Assembly (NCBI RefSeq): GCF_027580225.2
Contig: NC_073359.2
Span: forward strand, 12,951,001 to 13,015,000
DNA: 64,000 bases
Direction of reading: 5' to 3'
Origin: Misgurnus anguillicaudatus
Taxonomy: Eukaryota; Chordata; Actinopteri; Cypriniformes; Cobitidae
This document shows positions 1 through 10,416 of this stretch, piece by piece. The notes below the pieces were generated by a model that saw only the letters and a list, made by a program, of their open reading frames with translations, ran no database searches and had not been told where the DNA came from. The position numbers and the translations under genes are program-made. Within the stretch, counting starts at the first letter, position 1. Each line of letters starts with the position of its first letter.

Positions 1-1133
1 ATTCATTGTGTGAGCCATTGTGCAAACATCTTCAAGATATTTTACAAAATAAACTGCGGGATCAGTTGTGAGTTAGAGGTAAGTTTAAGAATTTGCATTT
101 GTTATTTATTTTATTTGTAAGCCTATTTTAGATTACTTCTTTTTTTGCTAGATCCCTCTTGACAGAACAACTGCTTCATCCATTGTGACATCCATTGCAA
201 GATTCACTGCGGGATCAGTTGTGAGTTAGAGGTAAGTTTAAGAATTTGCATTTGTTATTTGTTACTTATTTTGTTTGTAGCCTATTTAAGATTAGTTTTT
301 TTTTTTTTGCTGCTAGATCCCTCTTGACAAAACAACTGCTTCATCCATTGTGACATCCATTGCAAGATTCACTGCGGGATCAGTTGTGAGTTAGAGGTAA
401 GTTTAAGAATTTGCATTTGTTATTTGTTACTTATTTTGTTTGTAGCCTATTTAAGATTAGTTTTTTTTTTTTGCTGCTAGATCCCTCTTGACAAAGCAAC
501 TGCTTCATCCATTGTGACATCCATTGCAAGATTCACTGCGGGATCAGTTGTGAGTTAGAGGTAAGTTTAAGAATTTGCATTTGTTATTTGTTACTTATTT
601 TGTTTGTAGCCTATTTAAGATTAGTTTTTTTTTTTGCTGCTAGATCCCTCTTGACAGAACAACTGCTTCATCCATTGTGACATCCATTGCAAGATTCACT
701 GCGGGATCAGTTGTGAGTTAGAGGTAAGTTTAAGAATTTGCATTTGTTATTTGTTACTTATTTTGTTTGTAGCCTATTTAAGATTAGTTTTTTTTTTTGC
801 TGCTAGATCCCTCTTGACAGAACAACTGCTTCATCCATTGTGACATCCATTGCAAGATTCACTGCGGGATCAGTTGTGAGTTAGAGGTAAGTTTAAGAAT
901 TTGCATTTGTTATTTGTTACTTATTTTGTTTGTAGCCTATTTAAGATTAGGTTTTTTTTGCTGCTAGATCCCTCTTGACAAAACAACTGCTTCATCCATT
1001 GTGACATCCATTGCAAGATTCACTGCGGGATCAGTTGTGAGTTAGAGGTAAGTTTAAGAATTTGCATTTGTTATTTGTTACTTATTTTGTTTGTAGCCTT
1101 TTTAAGATTAGTTTTTTTTGTTGTTGCTGTTAG
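1..1133 (+). repeat. Tandem array of 80-nt noncoding exons with short introns (5' UTR of the repeat-protein gene)
   Basis: A unit of 161-165 bp is repeated head to tail. Each unit reads as a complete exon cassette: a T-rich tract ending in GCTGCTAG, an 80-nt exon, then the donor GAG|GTAAGT. The internal exons fall at 152-231, 317-396, 481-560, 644-723, 807-886 and 968-1047, each exactly 80 nt. A diverged first exon ends at 78. A last copy begins at 1134, has lost its donor and runs into the coding exon. Introns are 73-86 nt. All three frames of the 80-nt exon contain stops and it has no ATG, so it is read as 5' UTR; the first ATG after the array is the CDS start at 1291. Splice sites are seen in sequence; actual splicing is inferred. 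It could instead be a minisatellite that only resembles exons, but exact exon length and conserved sites at both ends argue against that. Confidence 0.7.
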
Positions 1134-1290
1134 ATCCCTCTTGACAAAACAACTGCTTCATCCATTGTGACATCCATTGCAAGATTCACTGCGAGATCAG
1201 TGCTGTATTAATTAAAAGTCAGAGGTTTCGATATATTTATATTTTTGAGACCTCCCGCTTTTAGTCTTAGAGAGATCAGTCTCTACTAAA

Positions 1291-4200
1291 ATGAAGCCCT
1301 GGAGGAAAAAAATTAAATGGCGTAGCTTCTGCTGGCCATGGCAGTGCTCAAACCTCAAAAGACAGCAGTATGCCAGTGAGGTTTACATTCAAACACAGGC
1401 ATATTTCAGTGAAACAGAGATCCAGCAAGGAACAGATGCGGTACCCTCTTCACCTGACAAAGTGGCAAAACCATTAAAGGATCATGTGACGCCTCAGCAT
1501 CAAACCTCACTTGATGACTTCAAATTTTTTACACATTCTCCAGCCATCACATTGGTAGAACCACTGGTGATTGAAATGACCCCTCAGCACCAAACTTCAC
1601 CTGTGGAAGAAGAACAACTGCCAATGAGGCCATCGTTCACGGAGAAAGTCTTGACTCAGGCACAGGCAACAGAGCAAGAGAGACCTCCTGAACACTGTGA
1701 GGAAAGAAAGATAAGAAAGGAGCCACTGGTGATTAAAGTAACCCCTCAGCACCAGATTTCACCTGTGAAAGAAGTAGAACTGACACTGTGGCCATCCTTC
1801 ACAGAGGAAGACTTGACTCAGGCACAGGCGACAGAGCAAGAAATACCTTCTGAACGCTGTGAAGAAAGAAAGAAAAGAAAGAAACCACCGGTGAACAAAG
1901 TAACCCCTCAGTGCCAGATTTTACCTGTGGAAGAAGAAGAACTGGCACTGTGCCCATCCTTCACAGAGGAAGACTTGACTCAGGCACAGGCGACAGAGCA
2001 AGAGAGACCTCCTGGCCGCTGTAAAAAAAGAAAGAAAAGAAAGAAACCACAGGTGAACACAGTAACCCCTCAGTGCCAGATTTTACCTGTGGAAGAAGAA
2101 GAACTGGCACTGTGCCCATCCTTCACAGAGGAAGACTTGACTCAGGCACAGGCGACAGAGCAAGAGAGACCTCCTGGCCGCTGTAAAAAAAGAAAGAAAA
2201 GAAAGAAACCACAGGTGAACACAGTAACCCCTCAGTGCCAGATTTTACCTGTGGAAGAAGAAGAACTGGCACTGTGCCCATCCTTCACAGAGGAAGACTT
2301 GACTCAGGCACAGGCGACAGAGCAAGAGAGACCTCCTGGCCGCTGTAAAAAAAGAAAGAAACCACAGGTGAACACAGTAACCCCTCAGTGCCAGATTTTA
2401 CCTGTGGAAGAAGAAGAACTGGCACTGTGCCCATCCTTCACAGAGGAAGACTTGACTCAGGCACAGGCGACAGAGCAAGAGAGACCTCCTGGCCGCTGTA
2501 AAAAAAGAAAGAAAAGAAAGAAACCACAGGTGAACACAGTAACCCCTCAGTGCCAGATTTTATCTGTGGAAAAAGAAGAACTGGCACTGTGGCCATCCTT
2601 CACAGAGAAAGACTTAACTCAGGCACAGGCGACAGAGCAAAAGAAACCTCCTGGCCGCTGTGAAAAAAGAAAGAAAAGAAAGAAACCACAGGCGAACACA
2701 GTAATCACTCAGCACCAAACTTCACCTGTGGAAGAAGAAGAACTGGCACTGTGGCCATCCTTCACAGAGAAAGACTCAACTCAGGCACAGGCGACAGAGC
2801 AAGAAAGAACTCCTGGCCGCTGTGAAAAAAGAAAGAAAAGAAAGAAACCACCGGTGAACACAGTAACCACTCAGCACCAAACTTCACCTGTGGAAGAAGA
2901 AAAACTGGCACTGTGGCCATCCTTCACAGAGAAAGACTCAACTCAGGCACAGGCGACAGAGCAAGAGAGACCTCCTGGCCGCTGTGAAAAAAGAAAGAAA
3001 CCACCGGTGAACACAGTAACCACTCAGCACCAAACTTCACCTGTGGAAGAAGAAGAACTGGCACTGTGGCCATCCTTCACAGAGAAAGACTTAACTCAGG
3101 CACAGGCAACAGAGCAAGAAAAACCTCCTGGCCGCTGTGAAAAAAGAAAGAAAAGAAAGAAACCACAGGTGAACACAGTAACCACTCAGCACCAAACTTC
3201 ACCTGTGGAAGAAGAAGAACTGGCACTGTGGCCATCCTTCACAGAGAAAGACTCAACTCAGGCACAGGCGACAGAGCAAGAGAGACCTCCTGGCCGCTGT
3301 GAAAAAAGAAAGAAAAGAAAGAAACCACAGGCGAACACAGTAATCACTCAGCACCAAACTTCACCTGTGGAAGAAGAACTGGCACTGTGGCCATCCTTCA
3401 CAGAGAAAGACTCAACTCAGGCACAGGCGACAGAGCAAGAGAGACCTCCTGGCCGCTGTGAAAAAAGAAAGAAAAGAAAGAAACCACCGGTGAACACAGT
3501 AACCACTCAGCACAAAACTTCACATGTGGAAGAAGAAGAACTGGCACTGTGGCCATCCTTCACAGAGAAAGACTCAACTCAGGCACAGGCGACAGAGCAA
3601 GAGAGACTTCCTGGCCGCTGTGAAAAAAGAAAGAAAAGAAAGAAACCACCGGTGAACACAGTAACCACTCAGCACAAAACTTCACCTGTGGAAGAAGAAG
3701 AACTGGCACTGTGGCCATCCTTCACAGAGAAAGACTCAACTCAGGCACAGGCGACAGAGCAAGAGAGACCTCCTGGCCGCTGTGAAAAAAGAAAGAAACC
3801 ACAGGTGAACACAGTAATCACTCAGCACCAAACTTCACCTGTGGAAGAAGACGAACTGGCACTGTGGCCATCCTTCACAGAGGAAGACTTGACTCAGGAA
3901 CAGGCGACAGAGCAAGAGAGACCTTCTGACCACTGTGAAGAAAAAAAGATAAGAAAGAAACCATTGTTGATAACAGTAACCCCTCAGTGCCAGACCTTAT
4001 CTGATGGAGATAAAATATCGTCGCTGTGGCCATCCATCATAGTAAAAGAATCGGCTCAGGTCGAGAGGATAGTGGAACAGAGACCACGTAAGGTACCTTT
4101 GCATCAGGCTCCACAACATGCTGTCATCGAAATGTTGCCTGTGCAAGAAAGGCTAGGAGAGAAAAATGTGAACCAAACTGATCATCCAGAAGTTATAATT

Positions 4201-4566
4201 CAAGGACCTTTACCAAAACTTGCTTGGGTGGACACAGGCAACGTACCAGTAACTCAACTGGATGATTTACAGGTGGATGAAAAAAGCAGGCCTGAAGATC
4301 AAATGATGAGAATAATAATGAATTTTGTGCCATCATATGCTGAGGGAACTTTTTTCCAAAGGAAAAAGAGGATACCAAAGGTTGCCCTGAAACATTTTTC
4401 ACTTACAGAATGGAGGGTCTATAGAAAAAGACAGCAGAAAGAAGAGGAATTAAGAAAACAGAAAGAGAAACAACAGAGACAGGCTCTTCGTGAAAAATAT
4501 TTTAACGATCCAGCAATGAAACATCTGCTAATTAATAAGTATAACAGGTTTAATAAGAAAAGATAA
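1291..4566 (+). CDS. Unrecognised 1091-aa protein with about 15 tandem 54-aa repeats
   Basis: I do not recognise the family. The single coding exon has a unique N-terminus (residues 1-90, basic, with Cys/Trp-rich WRSFCWPWQCS), a repeat array (about 91-890), a degenerate last repeat (about 891-933) and a unique C-terminus. The C-terminus ends in a highly charged, probably helical segment (about 1040-1091) rich in K, R, E and Q. Each repeat holds an acidic patch (VEEEELAL), the motif PSFTEKDxTQAQATEQE, one Cys (GRCEK or GRCKK) and a lysine/arginine block (KKRKKRKKP) that resembles a nuclear localisation signal. There is no signal peptide or membrane segment. The start is the first ATG after an AUG-free leader and has A at -3. 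An AATAAA lies 63 nt past the stop. Nuclear location is inferred only from the basic blocks. Intact coding through 15 repeats argues for a real gene. Confidence 0.75.
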   Translation: MKPWRKKIKWRSFCWPWQCSNLKRQQYASEVYIQTQAYFSETEIQQGTDAVPSSPDKVAKPLKDHVTPQHQTSLDDFKFFTHSPAITLVEPLVIEMTPQHQTSPVEEEQLPMRPSFTEKVLTQAQATEQERPPEHCEERKIRKEPLVIKVTPQHQISPVKEVELTLWPSFTEEDLTQAQATEQEIPSERCEERKKRKKPPVNKVTPQCQILPVEEEELALCPSFTEEDLTQAQATEQERPPGRCKKRKKRKKPQVNTVTPQCQILPVEEEELALCPSFTEEDLTQAQATEQERPPGRCKKRKKRKKPQVNTVTPQCQILPVEEEELALCPSFTEEDLTQAQATEQERPPGRCKKRKKPQVNTVTPQCQILPVEEEELALCPSFTEEDLTQAQATEQERPPGRCKKRKKRKKPQVNTVTPQCQILSVEKEELALWPSFTEKDLTQAQATEQKKPPGRCEKRKKRKKPQANTVITQHQTSPVEEEELALWPSFTEKDSTQAQATEQERTPGRCEKRKKRKKPPVNTVTTQHQTSPVEEEKLALWPSFTEKDSTQAQATEQERPPGRCEKRKKPPVNTVTTQHQTSPVEEEELALWPSFTEKDLTQAQATEQEKPPGRCEKRKKRKKPQVNTVTTQHQTSPVEEEELALWPSFTEKDSTQAQATEQERPPGRCEKRKKRKKPQANTVITQHQTSPVEEELALWPSFTEKDSTQAQATEQERPPGRCEKRKKRKKPPVNTVTTQHKTSHVEEEELALWPSFTEKDSTQAQATEQERLPGRCEKRKKRKKPPVNTVTTQHKTSPVEEEELALWPSFTEKDSTQAQATEQERPPGRCEKRKKPQVNTVITQHQTSPVEEDELALWPSFTEEDLTQEQATEQERPSDHCEEKKIRKKPLLITVTPQCQTLSDGDKISSLWPSIIVKESAQVERIVEQRPRKVPLHQAPQHAVIEMLPVQERLGEKNVNQTDHPEVIIQGPLPKLAWVDTGNVPVTQLDDLQVDEKSRPEDQMMRIIMNFVPSYAEGTFFQRKKRIPKVALKHFSLTEWRVYRKRQQKEEELRKQKEKQQRQALREKYFNDPAMKHLLINKYNRFNKKR
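1561..3960 (+). repeat. Coding tandem repeat, about 15 units of 162 bp
   Basis: This is the DNA behind the protein array. The usual unit is 162 bp (54 codons); a few units lack 9 bp and drop one RKK from the basic block. Two subfamilies are visible. The early units (about 1890-2530) have the Cys form (LCPSFTEEDL, GRCKK) and are nearly identical. The later units (about 2580-3880) have the Trp form (LWPSFTEKDS, GRCEK). Neighbours being more alike than distant units suggests recent local duplication or gene conversion. Every length change is a multiple of three, so the frame is kept. Confidence 0.85.
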
Positions 4567-4628
4567 TAGGCCAACCTCTTCATGCAGTCTGCCATCTAGA
4601 TTTACACTCCCTCCCTATCTATACTGTA

Positions 4629-4634
4629 AATAAA
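4629..4634 (+). terminator. Polyadenylation signal AATAAA
   Basis: A canonical AATAAA lies 63 nt downstream of the TAA stop of the repeat-protein gene, in a short AT-rich 3' UTR. It supports 4566 as the true end of the coding region. Cleavage would be expected about 15-25 nt further on. Confidence 0.6.
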
Positions 4635-4812
4635 ATCTATTGAAAATATAGCAAAAAAGATGTGTACGTGCTTTATTGGGATTCACACTTAAAATCAAAT
4701 AATCATGAGAAATGTTTACAGACATTATAAAGCTAGTGAGTTGGTCCAGGTTATGCACTAAACTGAAAACAGTGGATAAAGCGAGAACACAATTAATCTC
4801 CGTATATTTATA

Positions 4813-5110
4813 CACTGTAAAAACTCAACTTAAACCGTTTGAGGAAACCGATTGCCTTAAATCATTTAAGTTTTAAAACTAATACATATGAGTACTGTAA
4901 ACTGTAAATTATAAGTGCATGTGACTAAAAATTTTTGAGTTACCTTTACCTCAAATATATTAAGTTTGCTTAAGTTCATACCACTCAAATAGTTTTAGTT
5001 CACTTAATACATTTTATTTAGTTCACACAACTGTATAGCTACTCAAATGGTTTGAGGAAACCGATTGCCTTAAATGGTTTAAGTTGACTTAACTCAAATG
5101 AATTAAGTTT
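4813..5110. mobile_element. AT-rich MITE, decayed
   Basis: The motif GAGGAAACCGATTGCCTTAAAT occurs twice, near each end, together with ACTGTAAAAACTCAACTTAAAC at the left. A better-preserved relative at 30393-30667 has clear inverted arms. No coding capacity is seen. From here to about 5505 there is only AT-rich unique-looking sequence without a gene. Confidence 0.5.
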
Positions 5111-5504
5111 CATAAGATCAGAAAAACATTAGTATAAAAATGATGACAACAAAAGGTAAAATTATTACAGTTTATTGAACAATCATTTATGTTACAAACA
5201 TTTTTCTAAACAAAACAAAAGTGTGCTTTTGGGTCCAAATTCACATTTACACATTTCTTATGAAATAAATCAAGTATTCCTTTATGTAGTGTACACTTTT
5301 AGTAAATCAAATGTACTGTTCCTTAATTCAAATGACATTTAAACATTAAGACGTACACTTTCCCATGAAATTTCCAAATTACACAGGGTCACATTAGTCT
5401 ATGCCAAACACTGAGAAAACACAAATATTACTGTTTTACTGACAAAACTGTGGTGTACTCACAGCATGATGAGTAAATAAATGGGTCCACTTGTAGTAAC
5501 ATTT

Positions 5505-6352
5505 CTTTAGTTTTTGTTGTGTTAATGATGGTAGGATACATTATCAGAAAACATAACATAAGTTTTCACTGCTATGCGGATGATATCCAGCTTTACATCT
5601 CGTCACTCGTCAAGCTAACAGACTGCATTAGTTATATTAGGTACTGGATGGCAAATAACTTTCTTATGCTAAACTCCAATAAGACTGAGATCTTTATTAT
5701 TGAACCAAATCGCACCAAACGTAATATGTCAGATTACAAGTTGCCCATAGATGGCTCCACGGTGGTGCCATCTTCCACGGTTAAGAATTTAGGCGTAATG
5801 TTCGACAGCAATCTATCTTTCGATAGTCATATCTCCAGCGTCTGCCGCACAGCATTCTTCCATCTTAGAAATATCTCAAAAATATGCCAAATGCTGTCTG
5901 CATCAGATGCAGAAAAGCTTATCCATGCTTTTATGACCTCTAGAATAGACTATTGTAACTCGTTACTCGGGGGATGCCATGCAGATCAGGTAAACAAGCT
6001 ACAAAAACGCCGCCGCAAGAGTGCTTACTCGATCTAAAAAGTATGACCACATTAGTCCAATTCTGGCATCTTTACACTGGCTACCAGTTAAATATCACAT
6101 ACAATTTAAAATATTACTAATCACCTACAAAGCCTTAAATGGCCTAGCGCCCTCGTATATTAAAGAATTATTATCAAAATACAATCTACGAGGTAAACTG
6201 CGATCACAAAATTCTGGTTACATAATTATCCCTAGAATATCAAAACCGAGCGGATTTTAAACCACAATACTGTATGACACTTGCATTACATGGCCCCTAC
6301 ACTGATAGAATTTGTTTTTCTCTCCCTGTCTCCCGCTTCCTATCCCTACCGT

Positions 6353-6388
<36 letters not shown>

Positions 6389-6671
6389 TTCTCCCAAGGG
6401 TTTTGGCCTTCTAGGAGTTTTTCCACTGGGTTTTCTCCTAGGGGTTTTTTCGTCCCCGGGAGAGTCAGCCAACTTTGGCTTAACTTAGCACTTTACTGTA
6501 CGTTACATTATTTCTATGCCTCGCTTGTATGGTTTATCCTTAGCCGCTATATTCTACGTCTTATATTATCTATTGATTTTCTGTGTTTTCCCCTACATCT
6601 ACTCATGTAAAGCTGCTTTGCACCAAGTAACAATTGTGAAAAGCACTATATAAATAAAATTGAATTGAATT
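5505..6671 (+). pseudogene. 5'-truncated L2-type LINE fragment (reverse transcriptase C-terminal part)
   Basis: Two overlapping frames (5519-6037 and 6021-6260) read as the end of a non-LTR reverse transcriptase. The catalytic YADD box is in HCYADDIQLY, followed by the KTE, LGVMFDSNLSF and SRIDYCNSLL segments and the typical tail SLHWLPVKYHIQFKILLITYKALNGLAPSY (split here). A frameshift separates the frames and the 5' part is missing, so the copy is dead. The 3' UTR ends in a GAATT-type microsatellite tail with a TATAAATAAAATTGAATTG motif, typical of fish L2 elements. A (TA)n tract interrupts it at about 6355-6385. Confidence 0.8.
6355..6386. repeat. (TA)n microsatellite
   Basis: An uninterrupted TA run sits inside the L2 3' UTR. 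It generates spurious YIYIYI reading frames on both strands. Confidence 0.9.
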
Positions 6672-6679
6672 GAATAGAT

Positions 6680-6948
6680 CAGGGGTCACCAACGTGGTGC
6701 CCGCCAAAGCACATTCTTTTAATAGTCTCAACTGTAATATTTAATCATTACATATTTTTTTATATTAGCTTGGCTTGGTTTATGCATGTTAAAATTTTAA
6801 ACAATACTAAAACATATAAACAAGTCAAATAAAATAAAATAAACAAGTAAAACAAAAAAGTTTTAAGTAGACTATATCAAAAAGTAGCCCTCCAGATTGT
6901 TTTATCCATTGTGGTAGCCCTTGCTCATAAAAAGGTTGGAGACCCCTG
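6680..6948. mobile_element. hAT-type MITE with exact 8-bp target duplication
   Basis: The element starts CAGGGGTCACC and ends AGACCCCTG. It is flanked on both sides by the 8-bp repeat GAATAGAT (6672-6679 and 6949-6956), as expected for hAT insertion. It landed in the GAATT tail of the L2 fragment and is therefore younger. It is 269 bp, AT-rich inside and noncoding. Confidence 0.85.
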
Positions 6949-7632
6949 GAATAGATGATAGTCAGTCATACTCCTCAATGGTAAAGATCGAAAACTGCTC
7001 TAGACGCGTTCGTATTTACCTGTGAGAAAACACAAAAATATGAATAAATGATCCACAAACAGAACTGTGGTATACTAGCAACCTAATAAACAAATGTGGT
7101 ACCTTTAAAGTTTTTGCTGGTGAATGATGGGTGGTTGAGAACAGTCAGCCAGTCCAAAAATGCTGGACGCATTTGTGCTAACCTGGGAGAAAACACACAA
7201 ATATGAATTACTTTTCCACTTAGAGAACTGTAGTATACTCACAACATAATAAATGTGGTAACGTTACTTTTAAAAGGTTTTATGAGTGAAGCGGTTATGT
7301 CAGTAATCACTACTGTCAACTTTAGTCGTTTAGTCGACTAATCGGTCGATGCCGTCTTTGTCGACTGACATTTTCATTGGTCGACCAGTTGCATAATTAA
7401 TTTATATTCACCAATAAAGAAATTTTTATTGATTTACTCCTTGATATTTATTCCTTTATAAGCAGTTAAATATAACTGTATTCTAAATATAATTAGCCTA
7501 TGTTTTATCCCCAACTTTAAATGCTTTAATTTAGGCTATTTTGTAACAGCGCCACAGTTTAGCGCACCACGTAGAACACTCTGGAACCACACCTGTGGCT
7601 GGCTGCACTGCTACTTCACTCAGAAAGGAATA

Positions 7633-9014
7633 TAGAGGGTTTTCACCGACGTCACGATCTGGGCGGTAACCCGGATGCGCGGCCATTGTGGAGGCACTTG
7701 GTGTAAAGAACTGAATGGAGTTCAATGGAGTATTGTGTGCTTTGGATACTTTTAGTGAATGTAAACATGTCTAAACAACAGAAAACGCGTCCAAGATGCA
7801 AAGGTATATAGGGAAGGACTTGGAGCACAAGAAAAGGCATGATATTTCGAGAAATTACAATTTATAGGCGGTGCAGATCCTTACGAGTTAGCTCCCTCTT
7901 CTTGGATCCGTGACGACCCGGCGATTCTTCAGTTGCATATCCCGATATAGTCAACTACCTGGTTTTCATGCCGAGCCCATATGTGATAAATATATCATAT
8001 TTATTTATTTTTATAAATATGTCAGCTTTATTTATAAAGCAAATTAAAAATAGCCAGTGTCCTACCAATGTGCTTTACAGTAAAATAAGCACACAGTTAA
8101 ACAACAAAAGCAATAATTGTTTTTACCATTTACTATTAAAAATATTATTTTCATTACAATAGAAAATTTGTTATGAGCAATTAAACACACTGGCATTAAG
8201 GCAGCGCAAATTTTAGTTGTGTTTAAGTACATTTTGTGCATACACTTAAAGTATACTTTTAAAAAGTACATATTAAAGCGTAACTAAACCCTAAACCAAC
8301 TTTTTTTAGTTAATAATCTGTACGAATGGGGCTTTATTAGTGCTGTTCATTGATTTTAGTAAGTTTTTTGACATTTGGATATAAAGTGTTTCAATACTGC
8401 AATATATGGTGTAAAAACGTCTGAGTGCTGCCCTCTTCAGGATGAACGGTGACTACAGCAGTTGAATTTTCCTATTGGATGTTGGGTCCAAAAAATGACT
8501 CGTGACGTATGGTTCAAGATCACCACGCCCTCATTACGATCTCACCACACACTTCGTTCGTCCCCTCTATCTCCTTGGGATCTGCCCACTTTTCTTGCAT
8601 TTTTCAAATATTGCCAGTGGGTGGAGTCAGGCTCTGAACAGGGGTTTAGTTACGCTTTAAATACTCTTTAAATAAAGCACAACAAGTACAAGCATACTTG
8701 TTTTATACTTTATGTACTTTAATCATATTTCTAATAGAATACTAATCTTTTTCTTGAGCTTTGCCAACCACAAGCGCCTCCTCTGATAATTTCTTGCATT
8801 CCTTTCCCTGGGTTTTAATTTTTGGAAGTTGATAATATTCCAAATGTTTTTCTCAAACTGTCCTAATGGTACAATCTCAAACACGGCAATAATTAGCCAT
8901 TTTCCTTGACGACGTTCGGGATATAGGCTACTTCAGTGCCTGTGCTCTGTTGTAATGCGAAGTGCCTCCAATATGGCGACTACCGCTTTGATGACCCTTC
9001 GTGAAAACCCTCTA
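7633..9014. mobile_element. Non-autonomous DNA transposon with terminal inverted repeats
   Basis: The left end TAGAGGGTTTTCAC and right end GTGAAAACCCTCTA are perfect inverted repeats, and GACGTCA- and TGACCC-like sequence continues the similarity inward. No transposase is seen. A second element (8277-8656) is nested inside. The short ORFs here are not genes. Confidence 0.65.
8277..8656. mobile_element. MITE with TTAA target duplication, nested
   Basis: The inverted ends are AGCGTAACTAAACCC and GGGTTTAGTTACGCT. A TTAA abuts each end (8273-8276 and 8657-8660), which fits piggyBac- or Kolobok-type insertion. It sits inside the 7633-9014 element. It is noncoding and about 380 bp. Confidence 0.6.
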
Positions 9015-9764
9015 TTGGTAGTTCTGCAGTATTCATTCAGTTCAAACGCTACCTGTTTTGGCTTTAGTCAGCAAAATGTCCAAGAAATCTAAATCTTTTT
9101 TCTGGCTCCATTTTACAAAAAAAGGTCAAGGAGTTTGAGTTCGCCTGCTCGCAAGGTTTGCGAAAAGTAAATGATAGAGTCTATTTTTTTGTAGAATCTT
9201 TCATTCGAATAGTAAATAAAATACAGTAATAAAATAATTAAAATGAAAGTCTCTCCTGATTATGTTTCAAATTATTAACATTTACGTCTTTTAGGCTATA
9301 AGTAAATTGCAGAATAAGTTTTGTTTTTGTAAATCCTTAGACATTATTTTTACCACTTAAGTTTTGCTTTATATAATGTATTTCTTCAAAGTGAATTTCT
9401 TTTGTATAAATTGTTTCTTAATTTTAATAAATGTTTCATAAACCAATTACATGTATTTAATAAATAAAAAGCAAATATAGCAGACAATATAATAACCGCG
9501 CATGGAGGCGCCGGCACGGCGCGTTCACTTGCATTGCATTGTTAACTAGAACGCACCTCATCATAAATTAATAAAACCCAGCGTATGCCTATATGCCTCA
9601 TACATTAGCATTAAATATCTTTGCTGCAGTGCATTCGTTCTAGAAGATGACAAGGGCTTTCTCACACACAGTGAGTTAGACCCGCCTTGGCCTGTGCGTC
9701 TTTTACGCATTCCTAAGGTGCCTGTATTATCCATTAGTTTTATCGTGTTGCAATCTATTCGGCA

Positions 9765-9767
<3 letters not shown>

Positions 9768-9812
<45 letters not shown>
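9768..9812. repeat. (GT)n microsatellite
   Basis: About 22 uninterrupted GT units lie at the left margin of a decayed hAT element. Confidence 0.95.
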
Positions 9813-9820
<8 letters not shown>

Positions 9821-9829
9821 ACGTATTAC

Positions 9830-10319
9830 ATTTTACATTTACTCACGTTACTGTAAATGAGTATTTTTTGTGTACTTTTACTTTTTTGAGTAGTTTTTAA
9901 AATCTGTACTTTTACTTAAGTATGTTTTGTTTGAAGTATTGTACTTCGCTACATTTTAAATCATATCCGTTACTGAGTAAATTAAAAAAAAAAAGCAAGG
10001 TGATAAAGATGCGCAACGGATGATTGATGGGCGGGGGAACGCGCAAAAAGAACCATGGAGACGGACGAGACAGGCGCGCGCTAATGCAGACCTGCCATCA
10101 GTTCAAATCTTATAAAAGAAACCCCTGGTCATATTTAAGAGACCACTTTCCACTGACGCGAAGCGAGTGTTTCATTCCTATGAAAGGTAGGATTCATGCT
10201 CTCAAGTACGAAATTGCAGACCAGGTTTTACCGCTCATTTGCACGACGCGTTTTTAATACAATGCGCATTATCCTCCGCAGTCTAGCAGCTTCGCGTCCT
10301 CGAGAATGCGCAGGTCATT

Positions 10320-10416
<97 letters not shown>

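Noticed and set aside
1..1133. CRISPR-like array
   Set aside because: The repeat covers the whole unit with no variable spacers, and the units carry eukaryotic splice signals.
4193..4402. Minus-strand ORF of 69 aa inside the repeat-protein gene
   Set aside because: It lies fully antisense to the 1091-aa coding exon and has no domain; it is a shadow frame.
9694..9900. Val/Cys repeat ORF
   Set aside because: It is produced by the (GT)n microsatellite.
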